From an uncultured Ruminococcus sp. (GTDB taxonomy: Bacteria; Bacillota; Clostridia; Oscillospirales; Ruminococcaceae), in assembly GCA_900752785.1 (NCBI GenBank), contig CAADWP010000087.1:1-6311 (forward strand): 6,311 nt of DNA, written 5' to 3'. Below the pieces are notes generated by a model. It did not search any database. It was not told where the DNA came from and saw only the letters and a program-made list of their open reading frames with translations. The translations under genes were made by a program, and so were the position numbers. How positions within the stretch are numbered: position 1 is the stretch's first letter; every line of letters begins with the position of its first letter. This document shows positions 5,284 through 6,311 of the stretch, one piece after another.

Positions 5284-5329
5284 AAAAATTTTCCGCCGAT
5301 TTGCAGATTTTGTCTGCATAACCGGCGGA
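5284..5329 (-). terminator. Intrinsic terminator after the dockerin-protein gene
   Basis: On the minus strand TCCGCCG (5329-5323) pairs with CGGCGGA (5298-5292), and an inner TGCAGA (5318-5313) pairs with TCTGCA (5307-5302) around a five-base loop. AAATTTTT (5291-5284) follows. The stem starts 15 bases after the stop codon at 5345. It separates the dockerin-protein transcript from glyA. Confidence 0.85.
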
Positions 5330-5344
5330 TATTTCATTTTATTT

Positions 5345-6193
5345 CTAAACCGAATGCTGATTATTCTCGCCGTATATCAGCAAATTCCAGTCCGGAACGA
5401 TACCTGCTGAAGCTGTTGTATAATATTTAAGAACAAGTCTTGCGTCAGCAGCAGTGATCTTCCCGTCAAAGTCAATATCAGCTATATATAAATATTCGGG
5501 ATCAACCGAGCCGACAGAGCCGTCAGACAGCTCCGAATAAGTTTTCAGTATCGACGAAGCGTCAACAGCGTCAACCCTGCCGTTTCCGTTAACATCCCCA
5601 TGATTTTTATGATAATATATTTCATAAGAAGCTATAGCTTTATCTTCACGGATCGGATAGATCCTGACCTCTGCTGAATTTCCGTCCGCAAAAGCTTCCT
5701 CAAGCTTTCCGGGTTTTACAGTGCAGCTCTTTGTTATGTCGATAATTTCTTTTTCAACTACTATTTCAATCGCATCGCCTTTTGCCACAGGAACCTCTGT
5801 ATCAACAGAAATAACAACGCTCAGACCTTCAAGGCTCACATCCCCGTCCAATGAAAAATAATGAGCAGTTTCAGGAAGCTCTTCAAGGGAAATAGTTGCC
5901 GTTGACGAAAGCGCACGGATAGTTATATCTTCGGTTACAGTCTCAGGAGTTCTGTCCCATGACGAAAATAGCTGTTCGGTATATATTCCTTTATAGCGGT
6001 GAAGTTCTTCGGTGTCGATCAGAGTATAGTCAATTTTTTCATTTTCGCCGACTGTAAGGGTTTTCCACTCGTTTCCGTCAAAATCAACAAATGTCACAGT
6101 ATATTGCTTTGCATCGTTCTGACCATGAACAGCGGCAGGAATCGCTGCCGATATTATTGCCAGTGACACAACGGCAGATATATATTTTTTCAT
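5345..6193 (-). CDS. Secreted dockerin protein with B-repeat-like and Ig-like domains
   Basis: The 282-residue protein starts with a Sec signal peptide (KK then hydrophobic 5-21, cleavage probably near 22-24). About 30-95 resembles a Listeria-Bacteroides B-repeat (YTVTFVDFDGNEWKTLTVGE, ending in a SSWDRTPETVTEDITIRAL-type block). About 101-195 resembles a bacterial Ig-like domain (LPETAHYFSLDGDVSLEGLSV and a later SCTVKPGKLEEAF). About 199-262 is a type I dockerin with two calcium loops, D200-V-N-G-N-G-R-V-D-A-V-D211 and D239-I-D-F-D-G-K-I-T-A-A-D250, each followed by a helix. Dockerins bind cohesins and place proteins in cellulosomes or on the cell surface. No catalytic or classical carbohydrate-binding domain is visible, so it may be a structural or adaptor part. 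A 20-residue tail follows the dockerin. ATG at 6193 has AAAGGA (6209-6204) ten bases upstream; an in-frame earlier start would place sixteen non-signal residues before the signal peptide. A terminator follows. Confidence 0.88.
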   Translation of the reverse strand: MKKYISAVVSLAIISAAIPAAVHGQNDAKQYTVTFVDFDGNEWKTLTVGENEKIDYTLIDTEELHRYKGIYTEQLFSSWDRTPETVTEDITIRALSSTATISLEELPETAHYFSLDGDVSLEGLSVVISVDTEVPVAKGDAIEIVVEKEIIDITKSCTVKPGKLEEAFADGNSAEVRIYPIREDKAIASYEIYYHKNHGDVNGNGRVDAVDASSILKTYSELSDGSVGSVDPEYLYIADIDFDGKITAADARLVLKYYTTASAGIVPDWNLLIYGENNQHSV

Positions 6194-6226
6194 TTGTATA
6201 CATTCCTTTCCTTGGAGTACAAAGTT

Positions 6227-6311
6227 AAGGCAACACCGCACAAAGATTGCGCCGGAGATGCACAGTCGATTTTTTCGTCAGATTGCATAAAAATGACGCG
6301 GGCATACTGAC
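6227..6311. repeat. Probable end of a dispersed repeat element, cut by the window
   Basis: This gene-free stretch shares AAGGCAACACCGCA (6227-6240) with AAGGAGAACACCGCA (2026-2040) inside the palindromic element, differing by a short indel. It also contains a small stem CGTCA (6276-6280)/TGACG (6294-6298). If it is a related element, the other arm lies beyond base 6311. No promoter for the dockerin-protein gene stands out between here and 6194. Confidence 0.33.

Noticed and set aside
6194..6241. Earlier in-frame start for the dockerin protein
   Set aside because: It would place sixteen residues before an otherwise typical signal peptide (MKKYISAVV) and begins in the repeat-like sequence without a ribosome site.

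Overview
The window looks like chromosomal DNA from a gut or rumen Firmicute, most likely Ruminococcus or a close Oscillospiraceae relative. The main clue is a secreted protein with a two-repeat type I dockerin in the ruminococcal style (cellulosome). RarA, SHMT and the short pyrophosphatase-like protein also read as clostridial. The genus is an inference; no rRNA or other taxonomic marker is present. All eight genes lie on the minus strand, so transcription runs from high to low coordinates.

From right to left: (1) 6311-6227 holds what looks like one end of a repeat element. (2) 6193-5345 encodes an exported protein with a signal peptide, a B-repeat-like domain, a bacterial Ig-like domain and a dockerin; a good intrinsic terminator follows. 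(3) 5344-5052 is a gene-free stretch with three inverted repeats and two candidate promoters upstream of glyA. (4) 5051-3795 is glyA (serine hydroxymethyltransferase), followed by a terminator-like hairpin. (5) 3726-2130 holds a four-helix membrane protein, an isochorismatase-family hydrolase and a RimJ/RimL-type acetyltransferase, closely spaced and notably AT-rich in the last two. (6) 2130-1971 is a 160 bp imperfect palindrome with 17 bp terminal inverted repeats, which looks like a miniature inverted-repeat element (MITE). (7) 1926-1 is a tightly packed operon: an unknown 135-residue protein, a blasticidin-S/cytidine deaminase-like enzyme, a 110-residue pyrophosphatase-like protein and RarA, which runs off the left edge.

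The last four genes are separated by 15 bp, a 4-base ATGA overlap and 1 bp, so they are almost certainly co-expressed. A plausible promoter for them overlaps the left end of the palindromic element. The combination of nucleotide deaminase, small phosphohydrolase homologue and replication-fork ATPase suggests nucleotide-pool or replication maintenance, but that link is inference from gene order. The 4TM/isochorismatase/acetyltransferase group and the unknown gene look like accessory cargo between more GC-rich housekeeping genes. I found no CRISPR array, tRNA, rRNA, transposase or phage gene.
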